A program made the position numbers and the translations under genes. A model generated the notes under the pieces. The model was not told the origin of the DNA. It made no database searches and worked only from the letters and a program-made list of their open reading frames with translations. From Lachnospira sp. UBA3212 (GTDB taxonomy: Bacteria > Bacillota > Clostridia > Lachnospirales > Lachnospiraceae), in assembly GCA_002363615.1 (NCBI GenBank), contig DEWK01000005.1:33332-97331 (forward strand): DNA of 64,000 bases, read 5' to 3'. Positions within the stretch are counted from its first letter, which is position 1. Each line of letters opens with the position of its first letter. This document shows, piece after piece, positions 16,227 through 25,792 of this stretch.

Positions 16227-19200
16227 TTAATTTACTTTGATTTTAATTTTTGCTTTTTTACCGGTAGATGATTTTACGGTAATAGTAGCTTTCCCCTTCT
16301 TCAGGCCTGTCATATAACCCCAGGCATTTACCTTTAAAACACTTGACTTGCTAGATTTATAGGTAAGAGTTGCAGTTGCTTTATTTGTTGTAACTTTAAC
16401 CTTAAGCTTTTTGGTCTGACCAACCTTAATACTCTTAGGGCCTGTTAGCTTAAGCTTTTTCACCTTTACCTTCTTCTTACCAACAATTACCTTAATGGTG
16501 TCAGTCTTGCCAGATGCGGTACGTACAGTAATCACTGCATTACCCTTTCCAACCGCCTTAATCACACCCTTATTTGTAACGGTAGCAACGGAAGAATTAC
16601 TTGTAGAATAAACAACTCCTCCAGTAGCATTCGCAGGGGTAAGGCTTGCTGTAATCTTCATCTTCTGACCCTTCTTTAAATATGCCTTAGAAGTACTTGC
16701 TGTGTTTGAAAGAATCGATACAGAAGTTGCAGCTAATGAGCTGGTGCTTGAGCTAGATCCACTACTTGCACCTGCACTTGAACTGCTTGAAGATGAACTT
16801 GAAGATGAACTTCCTCCTGCCGCAGGCACATTAATCGTTACGGTAGCAAGTACCTTAGAATCAATCTTTGATTTTGCAGTCACTGTTACCTTTCCTGCCT
16901 TGCTTACCTTTATAGAATAGGTTCCATTGCTATTCGTAGTATAAGAAACTCCATTTCCAGTATAAGACCATGAAACAGCCTGCTCACAATCACTTGGAAG
17001 AACGCTTGCGCTCAGAGTTACTGTACTTCCAATTGCCAGGTTTGCTGGTGCACCGATAATGCTAACGCTGGTAGGCTGTACCTTTACCACCTTTACGGAG
17101 GTTGTTTTAGACTTACTGGTATCAGCGGTAGACGTTGCCTTTACATAAACAGTTCCTTCCTTTAAACCGGTCAGACTAGTTACTCCATCCTTATCTGTGC
17201 TAATTGATCCGTAGCTTGCTCCACTGGTAACCTCCCAGGTTACACTCTGATCAGCCTCTAACGGATAAATCGTTGCACCCAGGTTAATGCTGTGACCAAT
17301 CTCAACCATCATCCCTTCCGGAATTTCTACGTGATCCGGAACAGCAGTATACTCATCCTGAACAGTAACACTAATAGTACTCTTATAAGTTCCAGCCTGA
17401 GTCTTCACTGTAATGGTCGCCTTACCGGCAGAAACAGCGGTAATCTTACCTTCACGGTCCACGGTTACAACCTCTGGATTCGATGACTCATACATCACAA
17501 TTTCCTTGTCAGCCGCTGATAAGTTGTCGTAGTTTGAAGAATACGTAATAGTACTTGTAATCTGATCACTACCATCTACCGGAAGAGTAAGGCTTGATGC
17601 CTGATTATTCAAAGACTCTACCGTATATTTCATACTATTGGCGGGAGCAACCACATGGACATTCACCTTTGCAGTAGACTTTCCTGACTTTACAGTTACC
17701 GTTGAAAGACCGTAACCATTGATTGAAAAACTTGGATCACACTGATAACAACTGGTATAAGCAGTATCTCCTGCAAACTTATGACTTGTCTTTCCACGAT
17801 CCGTAAAATCATTCAACGAAATAACAGAAGGATCCGTACTGGTCCAAACCGGTGAAAGAGTTAAATTGTCAGGAGTTGCATAAGCCTTTAATCCTGTGTA
17901 ATTCTTTGTGCTACCTGTATAACTGATGTATAAAGAATCACCGTTGGCAGTATCGCCAGAACTAATTAAATTACTATCTTCTAAAACAATGCTAGATGCA
18001 GTGACATCTACGACAGAAACCTTAAAGTTCGCCTCTACAGAATTACTGTAAATTACATTATCCCCATAATAGAAACGTACCGGGCAAGTAGCGGTAAGTG
18101 TGATTGGCTCTGTCGTATATTCCTTACCATAGGCAGTAATCTTCTTACCATCGTTTGATACATTAATATAGATTGGACTTGCATCATTATCAAAATTGGT
18201 ACCATCGTAAGCAAGGGTATAAGCCTCGTTGCCAATGGTTACCACGAAAGTGATGGATGAAGTAGAATCAAAACTTTCTACATTATCCTTTGTGAATGCT
18301 CCAATTGGAAGCTGTACCGACTGATTAATCGGAACCGGCTGTTCCTTCTCATCTTCATACTGAGCAAGAGTCAAGGTATTAAAGTTCTCGTCATACTTTA
18401 ACATAGATGAATTGTAGGTAGCATGAAGCGGACTGTTTACCATTGTTACATAGGAATAAGCGAATACATTTCCATCTACCTGGGTAACAGACTCCGGGAA
18501 AGTTGCACTCGTCAAATAATCACAATAAGAAAATGTATTTGACTGAATCTTAGTAACACAAGTACCGGTTAAGTTTACAGAAGAAAGTCCTGTGTACTGG
18601 AAGGCACCACTTCCAATGGTATTAAGCTTACTAGCATAAGCAAAGTTTACATCGATTAAGCCGTAGTAGTCCGAATTATTCTCATCTGTCCACTGAGCAG
18701 CCATTATTTCCTTATTCTTGGAATCAAGGATATAGGTCATACAATAGGCAAATGCACTCGTTCCAATCGATTCAAGACCACTTGAAAACTGAATTCTATG
18801 AAGATTTCTACAGTTATAGAAAGAGGAATTTCCAATGGTCTTTAAGGAACTTGGGAAGAGATAATATCTTCCACTCTTATCATTCTTATCAAGTTCCAAG
18901 GCATAGCAGTTATAGAATGCACTATCCCCAATCTTTTCGAGCTTTTTAGGAAATACAATATCCCTTAAGCCAAGATAATAATCACTATAATACTTCGAAT
19001 AGTTACTATTTGTTACAATGTTCAAACCGCAACCATAAAATGTATTATTCTCAATGGTGGTCATTCCATTAGAAAGAATTGCCTCTTTCATAGAAAGATC
19101 GTTCTGGAAGGCGCTGCTACCTACAGACTTGATATTATCTGAAAGAACTAATTTCCTAAATCCAGTGATGTCTAAATGATATAGACTAATGGTAGAAGCC

Positions 19201-21380
19201 TTTGCAAAAACACCATCCGAAGAAGTATCCTCACGAGAAAGAAGCCATACTTCCTCCATACCCTCTACAGGAGTTTTAGAAATACTAGAAGTTAAAATAC
19301 TGCCATTTCTTACAAAGCTAAAGTTGTTCTGATATGGCTCATATTCATCATCATCAAAAGCAATACAAGAATAAATCGAAGTATTTAAAGCATTTGTACC
19401 CGAAGGGGTAGAATTAGCAGTATCACAATAATATTTCTTACCAAGAATATAGTAGGTAGACTCTTCACCGGTTTTCTTCGTGACATCCGTGATAATATTT
19501 GTAGTATCTAAATAAGCAACTCTATATTCCTTGTTGGCAACATCGTAAAGATATACTTCGATACCTCCCTCTGCCGCAGTATCGTGCACATTCTCACTAT
19601 TCGTATAAATGATTGCCGCCGTTGGTTTATTGATATTGGTATTGTTTCTAGAACAATTGTAAAATGCATTCTTACCAATCGTAGTAAGGCTTTCCGGGAA
19701 CTGAACCGTTCCAGCTACCATATGATTTTCATAACCAACGGTATGAAGTCTTTCATTATTGGCAAACGCATAGTCACCAATTTCCTTTATGGCATTTCCT
19801 AAGCATACCTTTTCTAAAACAGAAGCGTAAGACTGATACTTATGGAAAGCATAGCTTCCAATTTTAACCAGACCGTCACCAATCGTAACCTCCTCAAGGC
19901 GGTAGCAGTTTGCAAATGAATATTCTCCAATTTCTGTAACGCAATCAGGAATGGTTACACGAGTTAAACCACCTGAAACACTATTGCTAGCATAACCGGT
20001 TGTAGAATCTACGTTACCAAAGTTCTTATCCTGACTAGATACGCTTGCAGAATCATCCTTTAATGGTGAACATGAATAAAAGGCATAATTACCAATACTT
20101 GTAAGTTTGGTTAAACCAGTTAGGAAGTCTGTATTTGGAAGACTCTTACAACGCTGGAAAGCTTCTGAACCAATGGTAGTACATGCAGACTTTGCAGGAT
20201 GCGCAAATCGAACATAGTAAAGATATCTACAATCCATAAAGGTCTGTCCACTGATTGAAGTTACTGCATCCGGAATCTCAATAGCAAATAAAAAAGAACT
20301 TCTAAATGCACTCTTTTCAATGGTATTTAAAGAAGCAGGAAGCTTAATGGTATGTTCATAAAAATCTTCCTCTCCCCACTCAAGCGTTGAAGCATCTACC
20401 TTTACAAGGCTTGCCCCTGCAAATGCGAATTCTCCAATTCGAGTCAGCTTTGTACATTTTGTTAAGTCCGGTTCTACATATCCGGTAGTTGACTGGAAGG
20501 CACCCTGACCAATGTAGGTGATTCCGGTTGGCATGGTAAACTGAGAAAGTTTATCTCCATTAAAAACACCTACCGGAATATAGTTTAAATCATCTCTTAA
20601 AGTTACCTTGTCCAAATTAGTACAACCACTGAATGCACTCTGTCCAAAATTATCTGCATTAGAAATTGGTACATCAATTGCGGTCAAACTAACACAACCG
20701 GTAAATGCATTCTCTCCAATCACTAATTCATTGGAAGCATCATAATCCTTCAGTGTTACATCTTCTAATAATTTACATCCATAGAAGGCCTGCTTACTAA
20801 TCTTATCAATATTCGAAAGGTTAATCTTAGAAGACTGGCTTTTCTGGCCCTCTACTACAACATCTGTTAATTCAAAACAATCATAGAAAGCATTCTCTCC
20901 AATTGTCCTTACACCTGCAGGAATTGTAATTTTCTGAAGTACCTGACACTCAGCAAATTCATTCGCAGGAATTGCTGTAATAGAAAGTCCTGACAAATTC
21001 ACCTCTGTAGCATTACGCAAATATCCAATACCTGTGATATTGGTAATCTCTTTGCTGTACTGAGACAAATCCACCGGTCCTTCATAGTTCAGTGCCTGCT
21101 TAATTGTAATGCTTGTTGCATATTCATCAAAACTAGCAGAAAGTAAATTGCCACTTGGAGTAGTTTTATTCTCCTTATAGTAATTCACCAGTACCTGCAT
21201 CACTCGTAACAAATCACCATCTAATACCTCTGTGGTGGAAAGTGTTGCGTTTTCATCTGCAACGGTTCCGCTAAATGCAAATGTTGGAAGTGTAAAGGTA
21301 TTAGCCGTTCCCTGGAAGGTTAAAGCCGCAACCAATACCATACTTGCAATCTTGCGGAGTTTCAAATGTCTTTTTACCAT
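16227..21380 (-). CDS. giant BspA-like leucine-rich-repeat surface protein with BIG2 domains
   Basis: A 1717-residue secreted protein. ATG 21380 with GGAGGAGG is the start; the signal peptide runs from KRHLKLRKIASMVLVAALTF to about AFSGT. Residues ~85-1000 are at least 20 LRR_5 (BspA/Treponema type) repeats of the form IGxxAFxxCxxLxxVxLPxxLxxIG, interrupted near 620-740 by a non-repeat segment. Then come about five Ig-like BIG2 domains (each with VSxxGKxTVxxx(S/K)xG), a 13-serine linker, and a lysine-rich pair of BIG2 domains at the C-terminus. No LPxTG or membrane anchor is seen, so the basic C-terminus may hold it to the wall electrostatically (inference). Family members bind host matrix proteins or mediate surface contact. 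The same C-terminal pair recurs in the next gene. Confidence 0.85.
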   Translation of the reverse strand: MVKRHLKLRKIASMVLVAALTFQGTANTFTLPTFAFSGTVADENATLSTTEVLDGDLLRVMQVLVNYYKENKTTPSGNLLSASFDEYATSITIKQALNYEGPVDLSQYSKEITNITGIGYLRNATEVNLSGLSITAIPANEFAECQVLQKITIPAGVRTIGENAFYDCFELTDVVVEGQKSQSSKINLSNIDKISKQAFYGCKLLEDVTLKDYDASNELVIGENAFTGCVSLTAIDVPISNADNFGQSAFSGCTNLDKVTLRDDLNYIPVGVFNGDKLSQFTMPTGITYIGQGAFQSTTGYVEPDLTKCTKLTRIGEFAFAGASLVKVDASTLEWGEEDFYEHTIKLPASLNTIEKSAFRSSFLFAIEIPDAVTSISGQTFMDCRYLYYVRFAHPAKSACTTIGSEAFQRCKSLPNTDFLTGLTKLTSIGNYAFYSCSPLKDDSASVSSQDKNFGNVDSTTGYASNSVSGGLTRVTIPDCVTEIGEYSFANCYRLEEVTIGDGLVKIGSYAFHKYQSYASVLEKVCLGNAIKEIGDYAFANNERLHTVGYENHMVAGTVQFPESLTTIGKNAFYNCSRNNTNINKPTAAIIYTNSENVHDTAAEGGIEVYLYDVANKEYRVAYLDTTNIITDVTKKTGEESTYYILGKKYYCDTANSTPSGTNALNTSIYSCIAFDDDEYEPYQNNFSFVRNGSILTSSISKTPVEGMEEVWLLSREDTSSDGVFAKASTISLYHLDITGFRKLVLSDNIKSVGSSAFQNDLSMKEAILSNGMTTIENNTFYGCGLNIVTNSNYSKYYSDYYLGLRDIVFPKKLEKIGDSAFYNCYALELDKNDKSGRYYLFPSSLKTIGNSSFYNCRNLHRIQFSSGLESIGTSAFAYCMTYILDSKNKEIMAAQWTDENNSDYYGLIDVNFAYASKLNTIGSGAFQYTGLSSVNLTGTCVTKIQSNTFSYCDYLTSATFPESVTQVDGNVFAYSYVTMVNSPLHATYNSSMLKYDENFNTLTLAQYEDEKEQPVPINQSVQLPIGAFTKDNVESFDSTSSITFVVTIGNEAYTLAYDGTNFDNDASPIYINVSNDGKKITAYGKEYTTEPITLTATCPVRFYYGDNVIYSNSVEANFKVSVVDVTASSIVLEDSNLISSGDTANGDSLYISYTGSTKNYTGLKAYATPDNLTLSPVWTSTDPSVISLNDFTDRGKTSHKFAGDTAYTSCYQCDPSFSINGYGLSTVTVKSGKSTAKVNVHVVAPANSMKYTVESLNNQASSLTLPVDGSDQITSTITYSSNYDNLSAADKEIVMYESSNPEVVTVDREGKITAVSAGKATITVKTQAGTYKSTISVTVQDEYTAVPDHVEIPEGMMVEIGHSINLGATIYPLEADQSVTWEVTSGASYGSISTDKDGVTSLTGLKEGTVYVKATSTADTSKSKTTSVKVVKVQPTSVSIIGAPANLAIGSTVTLSASVLPSDCEQAVSWSYTGNGVSYTTNSNGTYSIKVSKAGKVTVTAKSKIDSKVLATVTINVPAAGGSSSSSSSSSSSSAGASSGSSSSTSSLAATSVSILSNTASTSKAYLKKGQKMKITASLTPANATGGVVYSTSNSSVATVTNKGVIKAVGKGNAVITVRTASGKTDTIKVIVGKKKVKVKKLKLTGPKSIKVGQTKKLKVKVTTNKATATLTYKSSKSSVLKVNAWGYMTGLKKGKATITVKSSTGKKAKIKIKVN

Positions 21381-21516
21381 CTTATCCTCCTCCTGATAAA
21401 TACATGTTTCAAAACTATCTTTTAGTATAAACGATTCCACATAAAAACTCAACAGCGAAACTATATTGCATAAAATAGTTTCCGGCATCAATTTCAAATC
21501 AAAAAATCACAATTCT

Positions 21517-22551
21517 TTATTTTACAGTAATATTCATCTTCACACTTTTTCCCGGAGAAGCCTTTATGATGATCTTTGCTTTTCCTGCTGATACACCGGT
21601 AATATTTCCAAAATCATCTACCGCTAAAACTTTCTGATTACTTGACTTAAATTTTAAGGTAGCTGTAGACTTTGCGGTAGACTTTTTAACCTTAATAGTC
21701 TTAGTCTGGCCAACTTTAATAGAAGAAATCTTCTTTAAGGTTAACTTTTTCATCTTTACCGCCTTCTTAGTAACCACCACCTTGATACTATCTTTTTTTC
21801 CTGATGCAGTGGTCACTGTAACGGTTGCGGTTCCTTCTCCCACCGCCTTGATTTTATTGGCACTTAAAAATGTTACTACATTAGCATTACTGCTTGAACA
21901 GCTATAGGTCTTCTTTGCATTCGCCAGAGCTAAGGCATAGTTTAATTTCGCTGTTTTTCCCTTCTTCAAATACATCTTCGAAGAACTGACAGTATTTGTC
22001 TGAATCGTCACCTTTGTGGCAGCTACCTTTGTGGCAGTCTGGGTGCTAGAGGAAGTAGCTGATGTGCCAGTAGAGCCGGTACTTGAACTACCTTGAGGAT
22101 CCACATAAATAGAGGTGTATGTTACAGCCGATGTTTCAAATCCTTTGGCTGCTACATAAAGATATACCCTTGCTTTTGTAGAATTAGGAGCTGCATTGAC
22201 AGAAAGTGTCCATGAAGTTCCAGAACCCGATACAGAAACATAAGCACTAGTAGAGGACCAATTCACATCGTTTGGAAAACCCTCAAACTTTGTATCACTG
22301 ACTGCCCAAACTACCTCTTGACTAATCTTATCTGTTGATCCACCTGCACCAAAAACAGTGGCACTAAGCGTATAGTTTTCTCCCTTTGCCACATGTTTTA
22401 CACTATTTTCACTTACAAATCCCTCATTATTAATGGTCACTGTTTCCGGTTGTACGTCTTCCATACCATCTGCCAAACTAGTAACCGGACAAGTCCAAAT
22501 CATACCAAGAACTGTTGTTAAAACAAGGGTTTTTTTCAGAATTTCTCTCAT
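21517..22551 (-). CDS. secreted BIG2-domain protein
   Basis: A 344-residue exported protein: signal peptide to about SLADG, a novel N-terminal beta-rich domain (~130 residues), a Ser/Thr linker (about 150-172), and two C-terminal lysine-rich BIG2 domains. The last ~165 residues are clearly homologous to the C-terminus of the giant LRR protein (SIKVGQTK, GKKDSIKVVV and ASPGKSVKMN are the counterparts of SIKVGQTK, GKTDTIKVIV and STGKKAKIKI). It is separated from the LRR gene by 136 bases and starts only 13 bases after a BIG2 remnant, suggesting domain shuffling by tandem duplication. Function unknown. Confidence 0.8.
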   Translation of the reverse strand: MREILKKTLVLTTVLGMIWTCPVTSLADGMEDVQPETVTINNEGFVSENSVKHVAKGENYTLSATVFGAGGSTDKISQEVVWAVSDTKFEGFPNDVNWSSTSAYVSVSGSGTSWTLSVNAAPNSTKARVYLYVAAKGFETSAVTYTSIYVDPQGSSSTGSTGTSATSSSTQTATKVAATKVTIQTNTVSSSKMYLKKGKTAKLNYALALANAKKTYSCSSSNANVVTFLSANKIKAVGEGTATVTVTTASGKKDSIKVVVTKKAVKMKKLTLKKISSIKVGQTKTIKVKKSTAKSTATLKFKSSNQKVLAVDDFGNITGVSAGKAKIIIKASPGKSVKMNITVK

Positions 22552-22564
22552 AATACCTCTCTTT

Positions 22565-22735
22565 CTACTTTACAATCACAGTAATCTTAGCTTTTTGGCC
22601 ACCACAACTTACTGTAATTGTAGTTTTACCTTTTTTCTTTACTGTTATCATACCACATTTATAACTATGGACACTACTTCCATTCTTATATTTATTATAT
22701 CCAATCAAGCAACTCTCGTATATTAGCAAAAACAT
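22565..22735 (-). pseudogene. remnant of a BIG2 C-terminal domain
   Basis: An open frame of 56 codons, ending at TAG, encodes the last strands of a BIG2 domain: GMITVKKKGKTTITVSC followed by GGQKAKITVIVK. This is the counterpart of GLVTAKKKGTAKITVKC in the LamG-BIG2 protein at 22963. There is no signal peptide, no plausible ribosome binding site, and its 5' end overlaps the tRNA-Asn terminator. I read it as the residual 3' end of a lost BIG2 gene. It ends 13 bases before the next BIG2 gene start. Confidence 0.7.
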
Positions 22736-22763
22736 AAAAAAAAGAAGTATATTTCATACTTCT
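22735..22763 (-). terminator. terminator after tRNA-Asn
   Basis: Stem AGAAGTAT/ATACTTCT (22743-22763) followed on the minus strand by eight T. Confidence 0.8.
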
Positions 22764-22772
22764 TTCTGAAAG

Positions 22773-22844
22773 CTCCCCGAGTAGGGCTCGAACCTACGAC
22801 ATTTCGGTTAACAGCCGAACGCTCTACCACTGAGCTATCGAGGA
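22773..22844 (-). tRNA. tRNA-Asn(GTT)
   Basis: Acceptor TCCTCGA/TCGGGGA, anticodon loop CTGTTAA (GTT), T-loop TTCGAGC, discriminator G. A lone tRNA between two secreted-protein genes. Confidence 0.95.
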
Positions 22845-22904
22845 ATATAGATTTCTAACAAGATATATAGTAACACAGGAAGCGATTATTTGCAATATAA
22901 TTTC

Positions 22905-22939
22905 TATAAAAAAGGACCAGGGATTTCTCCCTGATCCTT
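22905..22939 (-). terminator. terminator after the LamG-BIG2 gene
   Basis: Twelve-base stem (22912-22923 / 22928-22939) with a GAAA-type loop and a following T-run on the minus strand. Confidence 0.9.
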
Positions 22940-22962
22940 CCATATTCATAAAGTTGTTTTGA

Positions 22963-24444
22963 TTACTTTGTAACCTTTACAGTAACCTTAACACTCTTCT
23001 TACCACACTTAACAGTAATCTTAGCGGTTCCCTTCTTCTTAGCAGTTACAAGGCCGTACTTATCTACGGTAGCAACTTTCTTTGCATTTGTCTTATAGGT
23101 AACCTTATCTGTTGTGTTCTTTGTTGTCTTCTTAAGAGTAATCTGAGCAGTTTCTCCAGCCTTAACCTTTAATGTCTTCTTTGCAACCTTAAGAACCTTG
23201 TTCTTAACAGCCTTCTTAACAACATTAACTGTATAGGCAACTGTAGTTCTTCCATCAGCGGTAGCAACAGTAATCACTGCCTTACCCTTCTTAACACCCT
23301 TAACAAGGCCCTTAGAGGTAACGGTAGCTACCTTCTTGTTGCTTGTGGTATAAGTAACCTTCTGGCTTGGTTCAACTGTTACATCAAGTTTTACTTTCTT
23401 CTTAACTGCAACAGTTACAACATCTGACTTTACTGAAGCATTACCAGCAACCTTAACTTCTACAGTTGAAGCTGCAGCTGTAGTTGTCTCTGTTTCAGCA
23501 GCCTTTGTTGTTGTCTCTGTTTCAGCAGCCTTTGGTGTTGGATTTGTTTCATCAGTCTTTGGTGTTGTTTCAGTGGTTAAAGCAGCTACTGCAGTATTTA
23601 CTACACCAGTCTCTGATAATAAAGCAACCTGTTCAGCACTTAAGGCAGAATCATATAAAAGTACATCATCATAAAGAACCTGTGCATCAGCATCATTCCA
23701 GAATGGCTGTCCACCACCAAGCATAGCGGTATCTACTCCCTGGAAGAAGGTATCTGAACCTGCACCTAAAATTCCTAAGATACTATTATCATCCGTCTCA
23801 CTAGAAGCCTGGATATCTGTGGAACTCATAAGTGTTCCATCTACATATGTATAGAGCTTACCGCCATCTCCTTCGTTACCATTAGCTACAATAGTAAGAG
23901 TAGCCCATTTTTCTGTAGATAAGCCACCAAGTACAGCAGCCATATTGGTATTATCACCATTAAACCATCCTGCTGCATTCCAAACTGCAGTTCCTCTGAT
24001 TTCTGCAGCAAATACAGGCCATCCTCCAGGATTGCTTGTAGAATCCATTACAAAAATAGGTGACCACTCAGTATACTTACCTGCAACTAACTTAATCTTT
24101 GTCGAGAAAGTCAATCCCTTGTTAGCAGATGTATTGATATCCTTTGCAACCGCACTCGCATTAGGTAGTGACATATAATTGACACGCTTTGTTGCAAGCT
24201 CAGCAGTTGATGCATTATCAAAATATCCATCCGTTATAGAACCACCACCTACAATAGCAGCTGTTCCACCAACAGTTCCCTTGTTTGCTAAACTTCCGTC
24301 TGCAAAATCAAAAGCATATAACAATCCACTGCTTGGTAATGTTACTTTCGCTAACTCATCATCAGCACTTACACTAATCGGTAAAGCAAATGCCATACTT
24401 GTTGCCAATGTTAAAGATAACGCCTTCTTGAAACTTTTTTTCAT
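22963..24444 (-). CDS. secreted LamG-like protein with C-terminal BIG2 repeats
   Basis: A 493-residue exported protein: signal peptide (cleavage near VSA|DDE), a concanavalin/LamG-3-type domain at about 40-285 (GLLYAFDFADGSLANKGT opening, GLTFSTKIKL, LYTYVDGTLM, VLYDDVLLYDSALSAEQV closing, all hallmarks of this fold), a repeated TET/TTE linker (~290-330), and two lysine-rich BIG2 domains. LamG domains bind glycans or proteins; which ligand is unknown. It has a consensus promoter with a 150-base leader and its own terminator. An AAGGAGGG precedes the ATG. Confidence 0.85.
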   Translation of the reverse strand: MKKSFKKALSLTLATSMAFALPISVSADDELAKVTLPSSGLLYAFDFADGSLANKGTVGGTAAIVGGGSITDGYFDNASTAELATKRVNYMSLPNASAVAKDINTSANKGLTFSTKIKLVAGKYTEWSPIFVMDSTSNPGGWPVFAAEIRGTAVWNAAGWFNGDNTNMAAVLGGLSTEKWATLTIVANGNEGDGGKLYTYVDGTLMSSTDIQASSETDDNSILGILGAGSDTFFQGVDTAMLGGGQPFWNDADAQVLYDDVLLYDSALSAEQVALLSETGVVNTAVAALTTETTPKTDETNPTPKAAETETTTKAAETETTTAAASTVEVKVAGNASVKSDVVTVAVKKKVKLDVTVEPSQKVTYTTSNKKVATVTSKGLVKGVKKGKAVITVATADGRTTVAYTVNVVKKAVKNKVLKVAKKTLKVKAGETAQITLKKTTKNTTDKVTYKTNAKKVATVDKYGLVTAKKKGTAKITVKCGKKSVKVTVKVTK

Positions 24445-24604
24445 GTTTCAGTCCCTCCTTAAAAGAAAAATTTCAAAAGCACACTCATTATGCCTTCGCA
24501 ACTTTGTACATGTTTTTACTGTCTTGCCTCGGGTGATTTTTGATTGCTGCCTGCAAAAAAAACACCAAGAGACACCCTAGACGTGTTTCATGCACCTATG
24601 TAGC
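24445..24604 (-). other. 5' leader of the LamG-BIG2 gene
   Basis: About 150 bases of untranslated leader between the predicted start of transcription and the ATG. It contains a T8 tract after possible ACAC/GTGT pairing (24560-24590) and a purine-rich segment. It is long for this genome and could be regulatory, but it does not match a riboswitch class I know. The rest of the divergent gap (24634-24846) shows AT-rich sequence and no gene. Confidence 0.35.
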
Positions 24605-24633
24605 ATTATACATCCCATTCCATACTTTGTCAA
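24605..24633 (-). promoter_or_regulatory. promoter of the LamG-BIG2 gene
   Basis: Perfect consensus: TTGACA (24628-24633), 17-base spacer, TATAAT (24605-24610) on the minus strand. Confidence 0.85.
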
Positions 24634-24846
24634 ACCAATTTTGTGCATTTTGATATTCAAAATCCCTTATTCAAACATCTCCATTGTATAAAATGTTCAG
24701 TTTTTTTCTGCATCTTTACACCTTGTTCAAAAAGCGTTAAAATATCCCTGTTTTATTAGCAATTATTATAATTCATTTTCGTGTAGTTTCTATACTAGAG
24801 TAAATTTTAGAAAGGAGCGGATGACATCATCATCCTGAGAATAAAG

Positions 24847-25722
24847 ATGTGGATTGCTGATCATTGGAAGGATTATGAGGTATTAGATACCTCAAGTGGA
24901 GAAAAACTTGAAAGTTGGGGCGGTTATCAGTTGGTACGTCCGGATCCACAGGTCATTTGGAATACCAAGAAAGAATTAAAGGGTTGGAAAAGACCAAACG
25001 CCCACTATCACAGAAGCAGCAAGGGTGGAGGCGAATGGGAATTCTTTGATTTACCGGAACAGTGGACCATCTCCTATCGAGATTTAAGATTTCATTTAAA
25101 GCCATTTAAGTTTAAGCACACCGGTTTATTTCCAGAGCAAGCCACTAACTGGGATTGGTTTTATCGAATCATTTCAGAAGAAAAAAGAAAACATCCAGAA
25201 CGGGAAATTAAGGTATTAAATTTATTTGCCTATACTGGCGGTGCCACCTTAGCAGCTGCTGCCGCCGGTGCTTGCGTAACCCACGTAGATGCCAGTAAGG
25301 GAATGGTTTCTTGGGCCAAGGAAAATGCCCTAGCCTCTGGTTTAGGGGATGCTCCCATCCGATGGTTAGTAGACGATTGTGGCAAGTTTGTAGAACGTGA
25401 GATTCGCCGTGGCCACAAGTATGATGCCATTATTATGGATCCTCCTTCTTATGGACGGGGACCTAAGGGAGAAATCTGGAAGTTAGAGGATTCCCTCTAT
25501 CCATTTTTGGTAAATGTAGAACAGCTTGTCAGTGACGATGCTCTCTTCTTCCTGATCAACTCCTATACCACCGGCCTTGCCCCATCGGTTTTAAATTATC
25601 TGATTTCCACCCTGATTATTCCAAAACATGGTGGTCATGTGGAAGCCCAGGAAATCGGTCTTCCCGTTACTTCCAACGGTTTGGTTCTTCCATGCGGTTC
25701 TTCCGGAAGATGGGAAAAATAA
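24847..25722 (+). CDS. class I SAM-dependent methyltransferase (RlmI-like)
   Basis: A 291-residue methyltransferase. It has the Rossmann motif I VLNLFAYTGGATLAAAAAGA with the acidic end VDASKGMV, and motif IV IIMDPPSYGRG, typical of the pfam Methyltrans_SAM group that includes the 23S rRNA cytosine methyltransferase RlmI. The PUA domain of RlmI is absent, so the target is uncertain; rRNA is most likely. One of two plus-strand genes in the window. The strong AAGGAG at 24811 is too far from this ATG and instead serves a 5-codon frame (ATG 24821, TGA 24836-24838) that ends nine bases before the ATG, so translation may be coupled. A terminator follows. Confidence 0.85.
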   Translation: MWIADHWKDYEVLDTSSGEKLESWGGYQLVRPDPQVIWNTKKELKGWKRPNAHYHRSSKGGGEWEFFDLPEQWTISYRDLRFHLKPFKFKHTGLFPEQATNWDWFYRIISEEKRKHPEREIKVLNLFAYTGGATLAAAAAGACVTHVDASKGMVSWAKENALASGLGDAPIRWLVDDCGKFVEREIRRGHKYDAIIMDPPSYGRGPKGEIWKLEDSLYPFLVNVEQLVSDDALFFLINSYTTGLAPSVLNYLISTLIIPKHGGHVEAQEIGLPVTSNGLVLPCGSSGRWEK

Positions 25723-25736
25723 ACTTCATAAAAATT

Positions 25737-25774
25737 AAGACCTACACCGGACTTTTCCAGTGTAGGTCTTTTAT
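25737..25774. terminator. bidirectional terminator
   Basis: A 15-base stem (25737-25751 / 25756-25770) flanked by A-rich and T-rich ends, between convergent methyltransferase and purC. Confidence 0.85.
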
Positions 25775-25792
25775 TCATATGCAAAATTTTAT

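Noticed and set aside
16702..16920. A plus-strand open frame opposite the serine-rich linker of the LRR protein.
   Set aside because: It is the antisense shadow of a low-complexity serine stretch; no start signal or homology.
24482..24537. A GGCAA...GCGAAGGC segment in the LamG leader looked like the core of a cyclic di-GMP-I riboswitch.
   Set aside because: The second GCC that should pair with GGC is absent and the tetraloop/receptor pattern is not there.
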